Assembly (NCBI GenBank): GCA_039881145.1
Contig: JAYKKI010000005.1
Coordinates: 21,199,501 to 21,263,500, forward strand
Reading direction: 5' to 3'
DNA from: Druceiella hillmani
Taxonomy: Eukaryota > Arthropoda > Insecta > Lepidoptera > Hepialidae
Length of the DNA stretch: 64,000 nt
How positions within the stretch are numbered: position 1 is the stretch's first letter; every line of letters starts with the position of its first letter. The notes under the pieces are model-generated. The model was not told the DNA's origin and did no database searches. It was given only the letters and a program-made list of their open reading frames with translations. Of this stretch, positions 1 to 12,159 are shown one piece after another. The position numbers and the translations under genes were made by a program.

Positions 1-5
1 ACGTG

Positions 6-50
6 TGAAGTTTTATGAGGAGTAAAATGAGAAATTCAGAGCGTTAAAAG
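6..50 (+). repeat. Direct repeat, left copy
   Basis: TGAAGTTTTATGAGGAGTAA, then TTCAGAGCGTTAAAA. The same two blocks occur at 2875-2918. The bracketed 2.87 kb includes the Myb/SANT-like relic and the 82-bp hairpin, so it may be one inserted unit. Confidence 0.6.
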
Positions 51-719
51 AATGTTCACGTCTATAATGAAAACAGAATACAGAATTAATTTGTTTGTAC
101 GAATGTAATTTCTTTTTTTTTTAATAATGTGCTAAGAAACGTGTACTTTATTGTTTCTTTAGGCAAAAGAAAATAAACGGTGCCGTATTTGGCTAATATA
201 AAAGCCATGTCGAAAAGAGAGTTGGCAAGGGAAAGGCAGCAGCGAATGGCTACCGGTGGAGGAAACGCGATTAGCCACATCTAAATTAACCCCGTTGTTT
301 CCTTAATAGTGCCAGGGCTAATTGTGGAAGTCCCATCAAACGATTCTGTCCAGCAATTCAAGCGAGTTAAACAACGCGAATTTCGACGATTAATATTTTA
401 TTTATAGTGTTTTTTAGAAACTGATAAATATAGTAACGGGACACCGAAAGTTTTTAAAATATTTTATTTGAAGTGAATTTTATTTGAATTTATATTTAAT
501 ACTGAAGAAGCACTATTAGAAACGAAAGTAGATTGTAATACCTTATTATATATTTTATGATTTAATCACCTTTAAAATTACAGATTAAAAATCTTTGAAG
601 TGAACTTTTCTTTCTAACGATATGCGAAAAAGTGTTGAAATTTAAAATTTGTGATATTCATGAATTTACATTGAATTAATTAGAGTCAATTATCTACAAA
701 TCCGTCTGAGAAACAATCG

Positions 720-1085
720 ATGAGTGGAAGTGAAGTTTTTTTTGAAGCCGCGGAAACTTTGCCAATATCGTCCGAGGCAACGGAAGATGTTCCTGTTGGT
801 CAGCCTAGGGGGAGGCGCAGGAAACCATGTTGGACGTGGACACGAATATACCAATACGCAGGAGAAGTACCTGCAGCCAGCATTCGGAAATCCGGCTCAC
901 TTTCAGCCAACGTCAGTGGCTTCAGATGGAAGAATTAAAAACAAATTGGATGAGGTATGAATGGAGCAGAGACAACGAAGAGAAGACGAACTCTGTGAAA
1001 TCCGCATGGAAATTTTGTTAAGTTAAGCTTGAGAAGCGAAGGCTCGTACTGAAGTTGCAGAGAGGGAATCGAAAAATAAATGAAA
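720..1085 (+). pseudogene. Possible relic of a Myb/SANT-like regulator gene
   Basis: One frame gives MEVKFFLKPRKL and, further on, NPAHFQPTSVASDGRIKN; in another frame comes MEQRQRREDELCEIRMEILL, followed after two stops by EAKARTEVAERESKNK. The R.DEL...+ME.L.SKA.EAKAR.E.AE ending is common in insect Myb/SANT-like proteins that accompany PIF/Harbinger transposons. Two frameshifts and stops mark it as dead. The base composition is richer in G and C than the surroundings. Confidence 0.35.
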
Positions 1086-1599
1086 TACGTTTTTAGATTA
1101 TAAATATTTCGACATATACATTTTTACTCTATTTTTAAATATTGTTTTTTTTTATTTAGTTTTAATTTTTTTATACACCCTATTTATATACTTTTTCTAC
1201 CATTTTTATTTTGATTATGTTTATTCTTATACATTTTTTCAATCACATTGTGTTTTATTTTTTATTTTTTAAATTTCACAACAGTTAAATTTTAAATAAT
1301 AACTCATATAGACATTACTTTGTTGTGTGTAGAAAAGCAGTGTAGCACGTTGTTTAAAACAGTTAAAAGCTAAAAAATGTTAATCTTTATATTTTTGATC
1401 TTACAGAAAAATGGTGGGATTTTTAAAATAATTGTTGAAGTCGCACATATGTCGTCAAGATTTCTTAATAAGGGTCTATAAGTATACATTACAATTTGGT
1501 AGGAGATTGGTAAAACAAATGTTCAATGAAATGGTGTATTAACCAATGAAACATAATTTTCATATGAAACCCTATGAAAGAATGGTTAGCATTATCTGG

Positions 1600-2060
1600 T
1601 CCGAACTAATTTAATGTAAGTTTTTGTTTTAGGTATGTGCAAATTGGACCATACATTGCAAATTTATACTTAATGTAACTTTTGTCATCATTTGTACTTG
1701 AATTCAATCTGTCAGAATACCATAACTATGTTTTTACAGGTATTTGTTAAGTTACCAAATATGCAGAATAAATATGTATTGATAAATTCCTGAATTAAAG
1801 CAGTCACTGGCTTATATAATCTAGACCAAACTAATTGAATGCACATTTTAATATTCTGGCTATAGGTAAATGAACCATCCAGTGCAAATTAATTTTAATG
1901 CTCATTTTAATATTTTAGCTGTAGGTAAAGGGAATAATGTCCCTAGTCAAGATTGAATTTCAATAATAGAATTTTAACTTCCTTTTTTTTACTTTAAGTA
2001 TTAATAACCTCCTAAATTAAAGCAGTGCTAAGGAAATTTATCCCTGATTTCTAATTGGTG
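1600..2060. repeat. Degenerate tandem repeat, about 60-bp period
   Basis: Shared words: TGCACATTTTAATATT (1840) and TGCTCATTTTAATATT (about 1899), each followed by (CTGG/TTAG)CT(A/G)TAGGTAAA; a related copy is centred near 1,620. AATTAAAGCAGT recurs at about 1,793 and 2,014. Confidence 0.5.
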
Positions 2061-2662
2061 CTACTTCCTTGTAGATACATATAATGATACAAGTTCTGTG
2101 GATACGAGTATTTGTAATATTATCTATAAATTTGAAAATGAATTGTAAGTTTATTAATGTTGGGGGATGATATTATTACAAAGGAAAAAGTGTGACATAT
2201 AATACAGTTTTCAAAACTTTTCAATACATATAAATATCGTGATGTCATTCCAGTTGATAAAGAATTAATAGAAATAAAAAAGACAACGTACTTTAGTAAT
2301 ATATTTAACAAGTAAAAGTTATTTATAAAATTATAAATACTATTAAAAATTAGTACAAATAGTAAAGAAAAAATAATACTGAATCTCATAAAACATTACT
2401 AATAATATTTATTTTATAAAGTCTTGATTGAAAACAAATGAAGCAAGTGTAATAATAAACTGAGTAAGTACACAGATGAAGTGTAAAAAATAAAAATATT
2501 CCTTAAACAGATACAAATAATATATATAATAGTTTAATGTTTACCGGTATTTAAAAGTAACATATGATGTACTAGTGTTAAACTTGCAGATCATTTTGCA
2601 AAAGCCTTAACCGATTATAAAATATGAATCAATAAAAGCTTGTCGCCTCGCAAATCCCGAAT

Positions 2663-2744
2663 CTGAGCAGGTATTGGAAGAAGTTATGAACGTTCCGTTC
2701 CAAAGGAACTGGAACGTTGATAACTTCTTCCAATACCTGCTCAG
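2663..2744. repeat. Near-perfect 82-bp hairpin
   Basis: The arms begin CTGAGCAGGTATTGGAAGAA and end in its reverse complement; only one mismatch and one single-base bulge over about 39 paired positions, with an AAA loop. The GC content (about 45 percent) is higher than the flanks. It could be a miRNA-like or endo-siRNA precursor, or the tip of a foldback element. Confidence 0.8.
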
Positions 2745-2874
2745 TGTGCTCGGAAAGCTGATCATTACATAAATAGTTATGTTATGTATGTTATGTAACA
2801 ATAATATTGACTATGATAGTCAACTTATTGGAGTTTATTTGTTAAGAATCGATTTTCATATATAGCGCCCAGTA

Positions 2875-2918
2875 TGAAGTTTTATGAGGAGTAAATTCAG
2901 AAGTTCAGAGCGTTAAAA
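2875..2918 (+). repeat. Direct repeat, right copy
   Basis: Matches 6-50 with a short indel after GAGTAAA. Confidence 0.6.
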
Positions 2919-4447
2919 AAGTGTGACCGTTAGGTGGCCTCTCCGCGCAACATTTCAGCGCATCTTTAGACTGAGATATCAATATGTTTATTTGGCATTT
3001 TCTTATGGTGTAATCGCAATGACGGATTGTGACACACATAGTTTACTATCGTTCGCTTATATCAAGATGTAATCATTAAATGTAATTATGTGTGAATATT
3101 TGGTGTCTTCTGTCCTAGAAAATTAAAAAAACATCTTTTAATTTTAATTTCTTAGTCTGACGTAACTAATTGATGTTCATTTTGTTGCATAAATTTGATC
3201 TTGTTCATTTGTGTTTTACTGGAAAATAATTATATTGTCAGCATTTTTTTTTTAAAGAATTTTCCGTTCATATTTTGATGATATTGATATTTATATATAT
3301 AGTGTTACCTATTTTATACATTCCGAGAAAATCGTACTTAAGGAGTAAACTCCAGTCGCACATAGGAGCTGACACGCACAATTTTTATTATTGGTGTAAT
3401 TGTTTATTTCACTATTTTAAAGTATTTATGACAACTAACTGTTTTCATTTAATGTTTTCATTCAACTAACGGTTTTCATTTAATGTTGGACAGTTAAATC
3501 CACAGTCTTAAAAAATAGCTTTCCATGTCGCGAAAGCAAGAGTAAATACTAAGACTAAACACTAAAGAGAAATACTAAGAAGAAAAACTAATTACTAAGA
3601 TACTGACTATGTAAAACTATTTAGAATGCTAAGCGGAACGTTTTATCTCTTTTCCACAACTTTTACTCTATGCATTCTGAGATAAGAATGAATGTGAGTC
3701 TTACGAGTCAACTTAAACATACGTCAAATTATGATTAAACAAACGTATTTCCGGCGTAACAAGATACGACATATTTGTAGATTAAAATACGAATTCCAGG
3801 CGCCATTAAATTATCAAGTGACAAACTCTTACCTCGCTATACATATATACATTTTTCTTAGCGGTTCTAATGTATCCAAAACAATTCACTTCGTCTTGAG
3901 AGCAGTCTTCTCAATCCACATATAAATAATTGCGTTGCTTTTAGCGAAACCCAATATAATGTATATTAAGATAAATAAGGCAAATAAGTATATAGGCAAA
4001 AATTCAACGAGAGAAATAAAAGAAACATCTGTTTAAAGCGAGTAAAATTAGCGCCAAGAGATGTTCTTACATGTAGATATCTTAAAATTTAAATATTTAA
4101 GGAAACACAGTATTTTTATTAATTTGTTTACCAATATAAACGGTTTACGGCTAAATGCAATTTTTGAAAAAAAAATTACTTAATTTTTTTCAATATTTCA
4201 GAATTACTTTATTTTTTAAATATTTCAGAAATCTTCTAATTTCCAGTTAATCAGTAAATACTGACAATTATATGTGCTGACTAAGTATATGCTGCAGATA
4301 AAAGTTTACGGCGTCAGATACCTAGATATATAGAAATAATAGTTCGTTTTTATCTAAGTGGATGAATTTATTTTGTGTTGTTCATTATAAGCATTGAACT
4401 GACGAAACTCGTCGAAAACTCGTCTCGAAACTTTAATCGTATTTTTC

Positions 4448-4915
4448 TCAAAATATATTACTTAATAAAACGATTTCTTTTTCATTTTCACACTTTTTCA
4501 AGACACGTATAATAGTGATTAGCGAAAAAAGAGTGATTTTTTCATTTAAAAGTACGAAAGTGATAGGCGATAAATTTGGTAGGGATAAGATACCTGCCTC
4601 CAATGATTTTATTAATTGAGTATCACAGTGGACCCGGTCAAATGCCTTTTCAAAATTAAAGCAGGCCACATCTACCTGCCCCACTCGGTTCAACTCCCTA
4701 GTCTCACAATTATTGAGATTTGGGAAAGTGGAAAGCTGTGGACGGAACCCGCGCTGGCAGTCCGTCAGTTGAGATTGAATTTGCAAATAGAAATGATGCC
4801 TTCCTCGTTTCGAATACTTTAGCAAACGTAGATAATACTGCTGTAGGTTTATAATTATTTCAACGGACCTACAACCAGATTTAAGAATAAGAGTCATCCG
4901 GGAAATTTTGTTCAA
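4448..4915 (-). mobile_element. Non-LTR reverse transcriptase fragment (decayed)
   Basis: The open frame of 155 residues contains QLTDCQRGFRPQLST, then QVDVACFNFEKAFDRV, matching the reverse transcriptase blocks with a conserved first catalytic aspartate in the F.KAFDRV context of LINE elements. The family would next show the thumb and FADD region; here the similarity fades after about residue 115. The N-terminal endonuclease is absent. It abuts hammerhead-repeat copy A, which lies on its 5' side in opposite sense. Domesticated function is unlikely. Confidence 0.7.
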
Positions 4916-5556
4916 ACGGATGGTTAAATTTTAGAACTTGAGGAAAGATATGATGAGATGGAAGTGGTTTGATTAAGATATAATAAGAAAATATAAAAAT
5001 ATAAATAAAATATAAATGAATGTATTTCAAATATTGCGTTACTTCAATGTTACTTAAATATTTTTGGAACAGTGTTTCTTTTGGTACAATTTACCTCACA
5101 GGTTGCATAATTTGTACGAAAAGATGACTTTTCGGATAACATTTTTTTTTAAATAGTTCCGTGTGTGTTAAATGATCTATCAATTGATATTTTGTAGTCA
5201 AGATACCAAGCTATAGCGAAAAGTGAAAAACGTTTAAATACAGGGATATCCTAAATGTTTTACACTTGTTTTAACTAGTTTCAAATAAAAACTGAAAATT
5301 TGCTTAGAGATTTAATACAATATTTTATGTAAATTTAAAAAAAGATCGGTTAGTAGTTATAGACCACGAGTCTTTTTCAGTATTAGCATACATAAACCTA
5401 GTTATAAGTATTGGATATATTCATAAACCCAGTTATAAGTATTGAATCTTTGCTGGCCCACCTGAAGATTTTGTAATACTACGAAACCTAGGTCGTGGTA
5501 AAGAACTTAAAGAAAGTAGAAATAATACTACATCACGTAGTTTTATTTAATTGTGC
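4915..5556 (+). repeat. Hammerhead-repeat family, copy A (core plus ribozyme plus tail)
   Basis: Nearly the same sequence appears in inverse orientation at about 24,680-25,230. Read along the ribozyme sense, the unit has about 520 bases of core, then the ribozyme, then about 50 bases ending TTTAATTGTG. Its left edge abuts a non-LTR reverse transcriptase fragment of opposite sense. The repeat shows no long open frame, so it is non-autonomous or a truncated piece. Confidence 0.75.
5448..5503 (+). ncRNA. Hammerhead ribozyme motif, copy with a weakened stem II
   Basis: CCAC (5458-5461), CTGAAGA (5462-5468), GAAA (5483-5486), CCTAGG (5487-5492), GTC ending at 5494, GTGG (5495-5498), AAAG (5500-5503) pairing with CTTT at 5448-5451. 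Stem II has lost pairs (TTTTGT against ACTAC), so activity is doubtful. It is preceded by a core of about 520 bases shared with the copy at 24.8-25.2 kb. Confidence 0.65.
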
Positions 5557-5931
5557 CTAGTTATAAGCATAACTTTAACCTTTAGATAACCTATGGTGAT
5601 TTTTTAGTTAGTTTATGGAGACTACTTACCATTAAACATTTTAATGTTACTCTGGTATACTAGGCTACTTCTGTTCAAAATAGTAAAATGTTAAAAAGAT
5701 ATCTGCGTAATCTCGTGAAATGAGAGAAAACGAGTGTGCTTTAGACCACACGACTGAAATAAAACTTCAAATTCACAAAATATGAACTTTAAAATGAATT
5801 TACAATTTTATTCACTTTAAACGTAGAATATTTAATGTATTGAACAAAATAATAATTTATAAAATTGTTCAAGAAAGAAATGAAATTACAAAATAATTAA
5901 AAAATCACCGTTCGCGTAACGCTAGCAAACT

Positions 5932-5934
<3 letters not shown>

Positions 5935-5976
<42 letters not shown>
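5935..5976. repeat. (AT)n microsatellite
   Basis: 21 uninterrupted AT units. Confidence 0.95.
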
Positions 5977-5979
<3 letters not shown>

Positions 5980-5990
5980 TCATGCATTGG

Positions 5991-6190
5991 CTATGAGAGG
6001 AAGAGAGAAAGAAAATGTGCGCGCGCACTGCTCTCCCTTGCTCCTACAGTGTGATACAGACAACAGGCTTGCACTGTGTCGTATGCTAGATATACGAAAC
6101 ATAACTGACTATGAGAGAAAGAGAGAAAGAAAATGAATGTGTGCTCGCACCTCTCTCTCTTGTCCCTACAGTAATATACAAAACGTAACT
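5991..6190. repeat. Two-copy tandem duplication, 118-bp period
   Basis: CTATGAGAG.AAGAGAGAAAGA at 5991 recurs at 6109, each followed by CTCTC...TTG.(T)CCTACAGT. Purine- and pyrimidine-rich strands alternate. Confidence 0.75.
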
Positions 6191-6754
6191 CTCTCTCTTT
6201 CTGTCTTCACTAATTTATATCTCCCTCTCAACTTCCGTTCGCCTCGCCCGATCACACTTTTCGTAACGCTCTCATCACGCAGTCACCAGCTTACTCCCCA
6301 AGTCAAGCATGCGTAAAGAAGTTTTACTTCATAAAATTACGCGGGATTTTAATCACGTTATACATAAAAATATACTGATATTTATGTTCTGGGAACATAC
6401 TATGTGTAAATGTATGCAAAACCTGCTATCTTATTTTTAGTTATTTTGGATCTAAATTTGGCTTAGTTAAAATGTAACCGCCGTTCAACTTAAAACCGTG
6501 TCGACAAAATATTTTATTTTAAATGAATATCGCGATATTTGTTGGACTTACAAATATAAGTGGACAACACAAGAATACTTCGAATACACTAATATATCAC
6601 TATTTGAAATATTAATTAACGAATAAACTGATGTAACGATAGTTTGAAATTAACGATAGACCAAATGTTCCAGCAGAGTAGTAAAATGAGAGCAAACTTC
6701 GCTTATGGCCCTGCTCATCCCTTATCGAATTCCACGTACGTTGATCGATGACAG

Positions 6755-6890
6755 CCGCTTTAAATGAACATTTGAAAAGGAGGCTCGGGGCCGACCAAAC
6801 GCTTGCGGCGTCAGAGCGCCAGGGCGGCGCGTCACGTGTGTCAGCGGACGCCGCGTAACTCGTCCTTTTTCGCCTAGATCCCAATCAAAG
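6755..6890. other. GC-rich islet
   Basis: CG-rich stretch (CGGGGCCGACCAAACGCTTG and following, CACGTG E-box included) in AT-rich surroundings. It may be a regulatory element or the body of an old element; no gene recognised. Confidence 0.35.
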
Positions 6891-7839
6891 TTGTATTAAA
6901 TTATGCATAAACTTTTTAAAGCGAGCCACAAATTGCCAAAATCTGTGAAACACTTTCTTATTCCGTGAGCGTTACGAACGTGGGCAGGTGGCCTGATGTA
7001 CGCATGTATGTTTAGCACGAAACGAGATTGTCGCGCGAGATTTGCCGCATTATTTGAATAGTTAAAACTGGGCTTGGCATCGTATCAATTTATTAAATGC
7101 GTTAATATCGTGATAGTATGCGTGATAAACCTGTCAATTATTTCATTAGACATTATCTGTTAATCGAAAACAACTTAAGTATTATGCGTAAACATTCATT
7201 AAAATCAGAACATATTTTAAACATAACGTCATTTTTTAATTTGTTTAATGTTTAGACGAATTACTCGTTAAACATGACACTCAATAGTACAAACCTTGTA
7301 ATTAAATTACTAAACTAGATGAAAGTTTAGTTTAAAAAATTACGCATATAATTTTTGTATGCCGCAATGCTTCTCATATAGTATAACCTTCCAACTTATT
7401 TTATTTATAGATACATATATTGATCAAAATATAGGAATTTCAATATTTATTAAAAATAACATCTAGTAGGTACTTAACATTATAAGTGTTACACCCAGAA
7501 TCGTATTCGACGCCTAGATAATTAGCTTACCAACAACTAAACTAAAAAAAATCCTAGTCCAGAAAATATCATGATACCCTTTCGGTTCCAATAATATTAC
7601 GAACCAAAAAATTTATGAGATTTTTGCGATAATTTCTGAATGTTTGACAAAGAAAAAACTAAACTTCTTACAGAAAAAGTAAGATTAAAAGAATACAAAA
7701 GCAATGCGGATACTTAAAGCTAACTTTGCGTCCACAAGTCGATCGATTTTTCTAAAAATATTTAACGAATTCGCAAAGCTAATCAACACACCAGTGACTA
7801 AATTTAATAAACATTCTGCAAATATGGCGGGCATAGTTA

Positions 7840-8075
7840 GTAGTGGACCACGCAAGATGGTGCGGCACGCCTACGTAAAATGGTGCAGGAGTAAGCAGAA
7901 AAGAGGGCGCGCGGGATGCGGGGCGTGCCGGGGCACTGCAGCATTCAGGCGCGAGACCCCCCCGCCCCATTCCACGGCCGCCCCACCCCGTCTCCGTCCG
8001 CACCCCATCTAACCTTTGGTGACGTCAGAGTAGGCGATCAATGAATGTGGGGCGCGCGTCACACTTCGCGCGCTA
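7840..8075. other. GC-rich islet with a CRE-like site
   Basis: About 230 bases rich in CpG, with a C-rich tract (CCCCCCCGCCCCATTCC) and a TGACGTCA palindrome at about 8021. The open frames across it (7704-8012 plus, 7779-8003 minus) are low complexity and not supported as genes. It could be a promoter of a non-coding or unseen distal gene. Confidence 0.35.
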
Positions 8076-8465
8076 TCACTATATTTCATTTGCAGACCCA
8101 TTCGCTTTCATACAAAATTCATGAATCGAATGACGAAAGTGATTATATGAAATGAAATAGCAACTTTAATAATATTTTAATTTCATCAGGAAAGTAACTT
8201 GATAATTATCGAAAAGTAGCTTTAATGTTTATCCAGAGGATGATTTTCGAAATTTATTTTTGAAAAATGTCTTAATTGATAAGTGGAAAGTTTACATCTT
8301 TCCTACATTCGAGTCTTTCTATCGTTTTAAAAATTTGCGGTAGTTTTTCAAAGTTTTTAAGCAATCTGAGTGATATAAATTAGCTTTGACGCTGTGGAAA
8401 CATTAGATCTTAGCATTGAAAACGGCTAAGTAGTTCGTGATGCATAGGACCAAAGAAATGGCATA

Positions 8466-8705
8466 AAAAGAAAAAAATATAGGTAGCCGTAGGCTGACAT
8501 TCTACCGTGATGTGTGACGTAATATTCACGCTCTTATCTCTAAGGTGATGACATTTACTTACGAAAAAAAATTAATTCTATTGTATTATCCCACATTTAT
8601 CTTCCCAACATATGCTACATGTATCCAAAATTTCATGGACAAATAGTTGGGCGTGAAATCAGAACAAATAGACATAAAAGACAAATAAACTCTATTTTGC
8701 CTTTA
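8466..8705 (+). repeat. Degenerate non-LTR retrotransposon tail
   Basis: Contains AGGTAGCCGTAGGCTGACAT, CATGTATCCAAAATTTCATG and GGCGTGAAATCAGAACAAAT, a degenerate form of the sentence found at the ends of many insect LINEs. No open frame. Confidence 0.4.
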
Positions 8706-11400
8706 TAATATTATTGTAGAATCATGTAATAATTTCCCAACACATTTTGTGCGTAGCTCGGAGTTTTTTTTCAGGTAAACGGTTACTTCTGTACTGATGA
8801 AGTAAAATAAGACATTATTACTGTAAATTTTAAAAATTGCTAAAAACAATTTGAACACATAATCTGTAGGCGTTAGCAGAGTGAACTTATTGAAGGCGAT
8901 CCTTTTTCAAAGGACTAATATCTTGTACTACATATTTATTAGATTTTTTAATTAAAAGGCGGAGGAGAAAATTTTTTTTAGGATTAAATTTGTATGTAAA
9001 TATTAGGAAATAAAATCACGAATCCAGGAGATCATTTTATCATTTACTTAAAATTTAACATTGAACCTCCTTGAGATTTTATCACATAAAACCGGTAGCA
9101 AAATTTAAAAAAGTTCGAGAACCTATGCTTAAGCATTGAAGAATGACTGTTTCCTCCTTCTTTAACAATGGTTCGATTATCAATGTTTATTCTCAAACAA
9201 GTATAGACTAACAACTGTAACGAACTGTACAGTATAATTACTAACATCGATATTATTGCAACGTAGGTATATACTTTCAACTTTCTGACTTTTGATTCAA
9301 AACTAACCCCATTTACTTTCAAAATTTAATTCGGTCGATTATCTACATTTTAAACATACGTTTTACTAGCTTTAACCAGTGGTAAAAAACGGTGATATAA
9401 CTTAAAACATTGCTTCTAAGATTAGGACCATATAATCCACTTACTGTGTAAATATAAGTGCACACTTATGTTCACGCTCTCCTCCCTAATTTGGTGATTG
9501 TTTTAATTGTCAAAAAATCTCTTCCGGAATAAAAATATTGTAAGTAAAACTTGGAATGGAGATCCAGTTGAGTAGTTTAGGTGTGAAAGCGAGACAAACA
9601 ATCTATTTTCGCGTTTACATTTTTAGTATTAGGATTTTGGCGGTAATTAAAAAATTGCTGTCTAGGCATGTTAACCCAATACTTTTAGAAAAAACTATGT
9701 GGTCCAATTTCGAATTCGGGGTACAAATTTGTCAAGGGAATGTGGAGAATAATTCGACATCTTACTTAAAGGTTAATAATGTCAAGATTAGTAATGAATT
9801 CCAAACTTAGAGGTAAGTAGTATTTTTCAAAATACTTAAGTTTAAAAAACTTTCTTATGTCAGTTATGTTCATGTTAGAAAGATCACATTTTATAAAGTT
9901 GCCATCCGTTTTCAAAATTTTATGACTTTTTAAAGTTCCGTGATATTCCCGGGTTAAAATTTATTTATATGCCAACTTTATCCCATTAATTTCAAACAGC
10001 ACCGTTATTTTTTTACATAGATGTTACAAGATATATTTTTTTCAAATCGTGTGTTACCAATTCGAGAACTTTTTTGGAAGTGGCTGAAAAACTGGAAGCT
10101 AGAAATCATCCCCATTTATCTCAAGATTCATTTATCTCAAGACAATACGATCTAACCACATATGTCACATATCACTCCATAAGGAAATCTTCCTTATTGC
10201 CTCCTCTATTAAAGTAGTCAATTTCAGATTTTCGACCAATTGACCGAAAAAAATGGTCAAATAGTGGAAAATCCGGGAATGCTATTTGACGTGAATTCAC
10301 AGTAGCTGAAGAGTAAATACCTATCTTTTAATATGCCCTACACCGGTCATCGCTGACATTCACTTCAGCTAGAACTTTTCAATCTTTTGCAAGTTGGACT
10401 TTTCAAGCTTAGCAAGCCAAAGAAATCTTGCCGAGTAGTTTGCAATGTCCCGGCAAGGAAATTGGCAGTTGCTGTTGAAATATCTTCAACTTGATTATCG
10501 GGCATTAGAAACGTGGTCCAAATTATTGGAAATGTTAGTGGGAGTCCTGAAAAATATTGATAAATAAAATAGGCCACTTGTCTATAAAGTGTAGACGGTC
10601 GACAAGTAATGAAGTTTTGACGTACTACGACATTCTTAATTGACAATTAATTCGTATAAACTCGGAAACGGTGAATGAAAACGGGGCAGTAGATTTTTCT
10701 ATTGTTTTGCAGTATTAGAAAGACTAAGGTTACATGTTTCTTCTTGAGAAACAGCTTGTTGTGAATGAAACGTGCACAGAAATTAAACTTCAAGCTATTT
10801 TAGATAAAACTGCTGAACGTTTAGTTACAGTACAGCATGAAACTTTTTAGTCTGATACTCTGTTCATCATTCACCCTGGTTAGAAAACGAGATAGTGATT
10901 TGAATCAAGTTCCGGTCATGAAATTTATAAACAAAAATTTACCAATTTTGAGAACAGTGATAAATTTGTATTTTCGTTTGCATCCTTCAATCACGTGACA
11001 AAAATGACATTATTCCGTGACAGAATCCTCGATCATCTTCAACTATGTTTTATCGGTCAACCAAGTTTATTTTCTCTAAATAAACTAAAATCTTATAAAA
11101 TATAGACAACAAATGCGAGTTACTGCTTACAATATTTATTATAAATGATAATGAGATTGCCTCTCATTGCGATTGACGATAATGTATGCAACGTTTGGAC
11201 CGAAACTTTCTATTCAAAAGTGCTATATTTGCGAAGCTTATGCTAAAACTTATGAATGATGAGTCAAGAGAATTTGTAAGCAAGAATGACAAACTTGGGT
11301 TAAGGTCATCTTATATTGCGTGTCTGGATTCGAATGCTTATTACGAATTATTACGCCTTGATATTACAAATTTATAGCTAAGGATCTACGTACATCTGAT
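8706..11400. other. No gene recognised
   Basis: Short open frames (for example 9044-9322 and 10365-10646, minus) have no recognised domain and no splice-consistent partners. Confidence 0.6.
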
Positions 11401-11403
11401 AAA

Positions 11404-11535
11404 GGATCCGCAGCGGACGGTCCGCCCTGTTTCAAACAGTATAAATTTAGTCTGATGTTTTATGGGAACCGGTATGAATTCATATAATGGATATGAATTC
11501 ATAATAATTAGGGAAAGAGCGGATCGTCCTCCGCC
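11404..11535. repeat. Cluster of small palindromes, possible short foldback element
   Basis: Contains GCGGAC-G-GTCCGC (11413-11425), an ATGAATTCATAT palindrome with its inverse near 11,472-11,502, and a GCGGATCGTCCTCCGCC segment at about 11,520 that resembles the inverse of the first. The GC-rich ends with an AT centre suggest a small decayed transposon, not proven. Confidence 0.35.
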
Positions 11536-12077
11536 CAAGCATCCACTAGGTGTATATGGATAGATAAGGGATGACATCAATAATTCAAGTTTGTAATAAC
11601 TTTAAAACTGAAATGGGATCAATACGGTAGTTGACTCGTTCTAAATATTAATATTTTTCATACAATATTGTGAAATATAAGTTAATTCAAAACCTTGCCT
11701 TGTAAAAAAATAAAAAATTGATTAAAAATAAGCTATATAATGTGCAATATTAAAAATGACCTCACAACACAGTATTGCCGTCCTTATCTAAAGGTTAAAT
11801 TTAAACTTTTATAACTCGATAAATTTTTAAGATTATTAAAAAAAATTTTCACTCTTCATCAGTTTGTACCTTGAAATTATGATTAAAGAAATAAAAAAAA
11901 ATTAATCAAATACCCAATTATAGCTCACAAGTATTTTGGGAACCCTGAACTAAGTGCTGAAATTATAGGCTTCGATACAATATTAATAACGAAATTTACT
12001 TTACTCGGTGCGCTATTTTTTATTTTAGATATCAATAAATAATTCCAAATTATTGCAAATACTAGAAACCTTTACAC

Positions 12078-12080
<3 letters not shown>

Positions 12081-12159
<79 letters not shown>
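12081..12159. repeat. (AT)n(GT)n compound microsatellite
   Basis: About 30 AT units followed by about 9 GT units. Confidence 0.95.

Larger units (their letters stand above)
1086..4447. other. No gene recognised
   Basis: Apart from the degenerate tandem repeat, the 82-bp hairpin and the direct repeat, I see only AT-rich sequence with short random frames. Confidence 0.6.

Noticed and set aside
4616..4822. Plus-strand open frame at 4.6-4.8 kb
   Set aside because: Antisense shadow of the minus-strand reverse transcriptase fragment.
7704..8012. Open frame of 102 codons (plus strand) over the GC-rich islet
   Set aside because: Composition-driven: the C-terminal part is Pro/Arg/His low complexity, the minus strand is open too, and no domain is visible.
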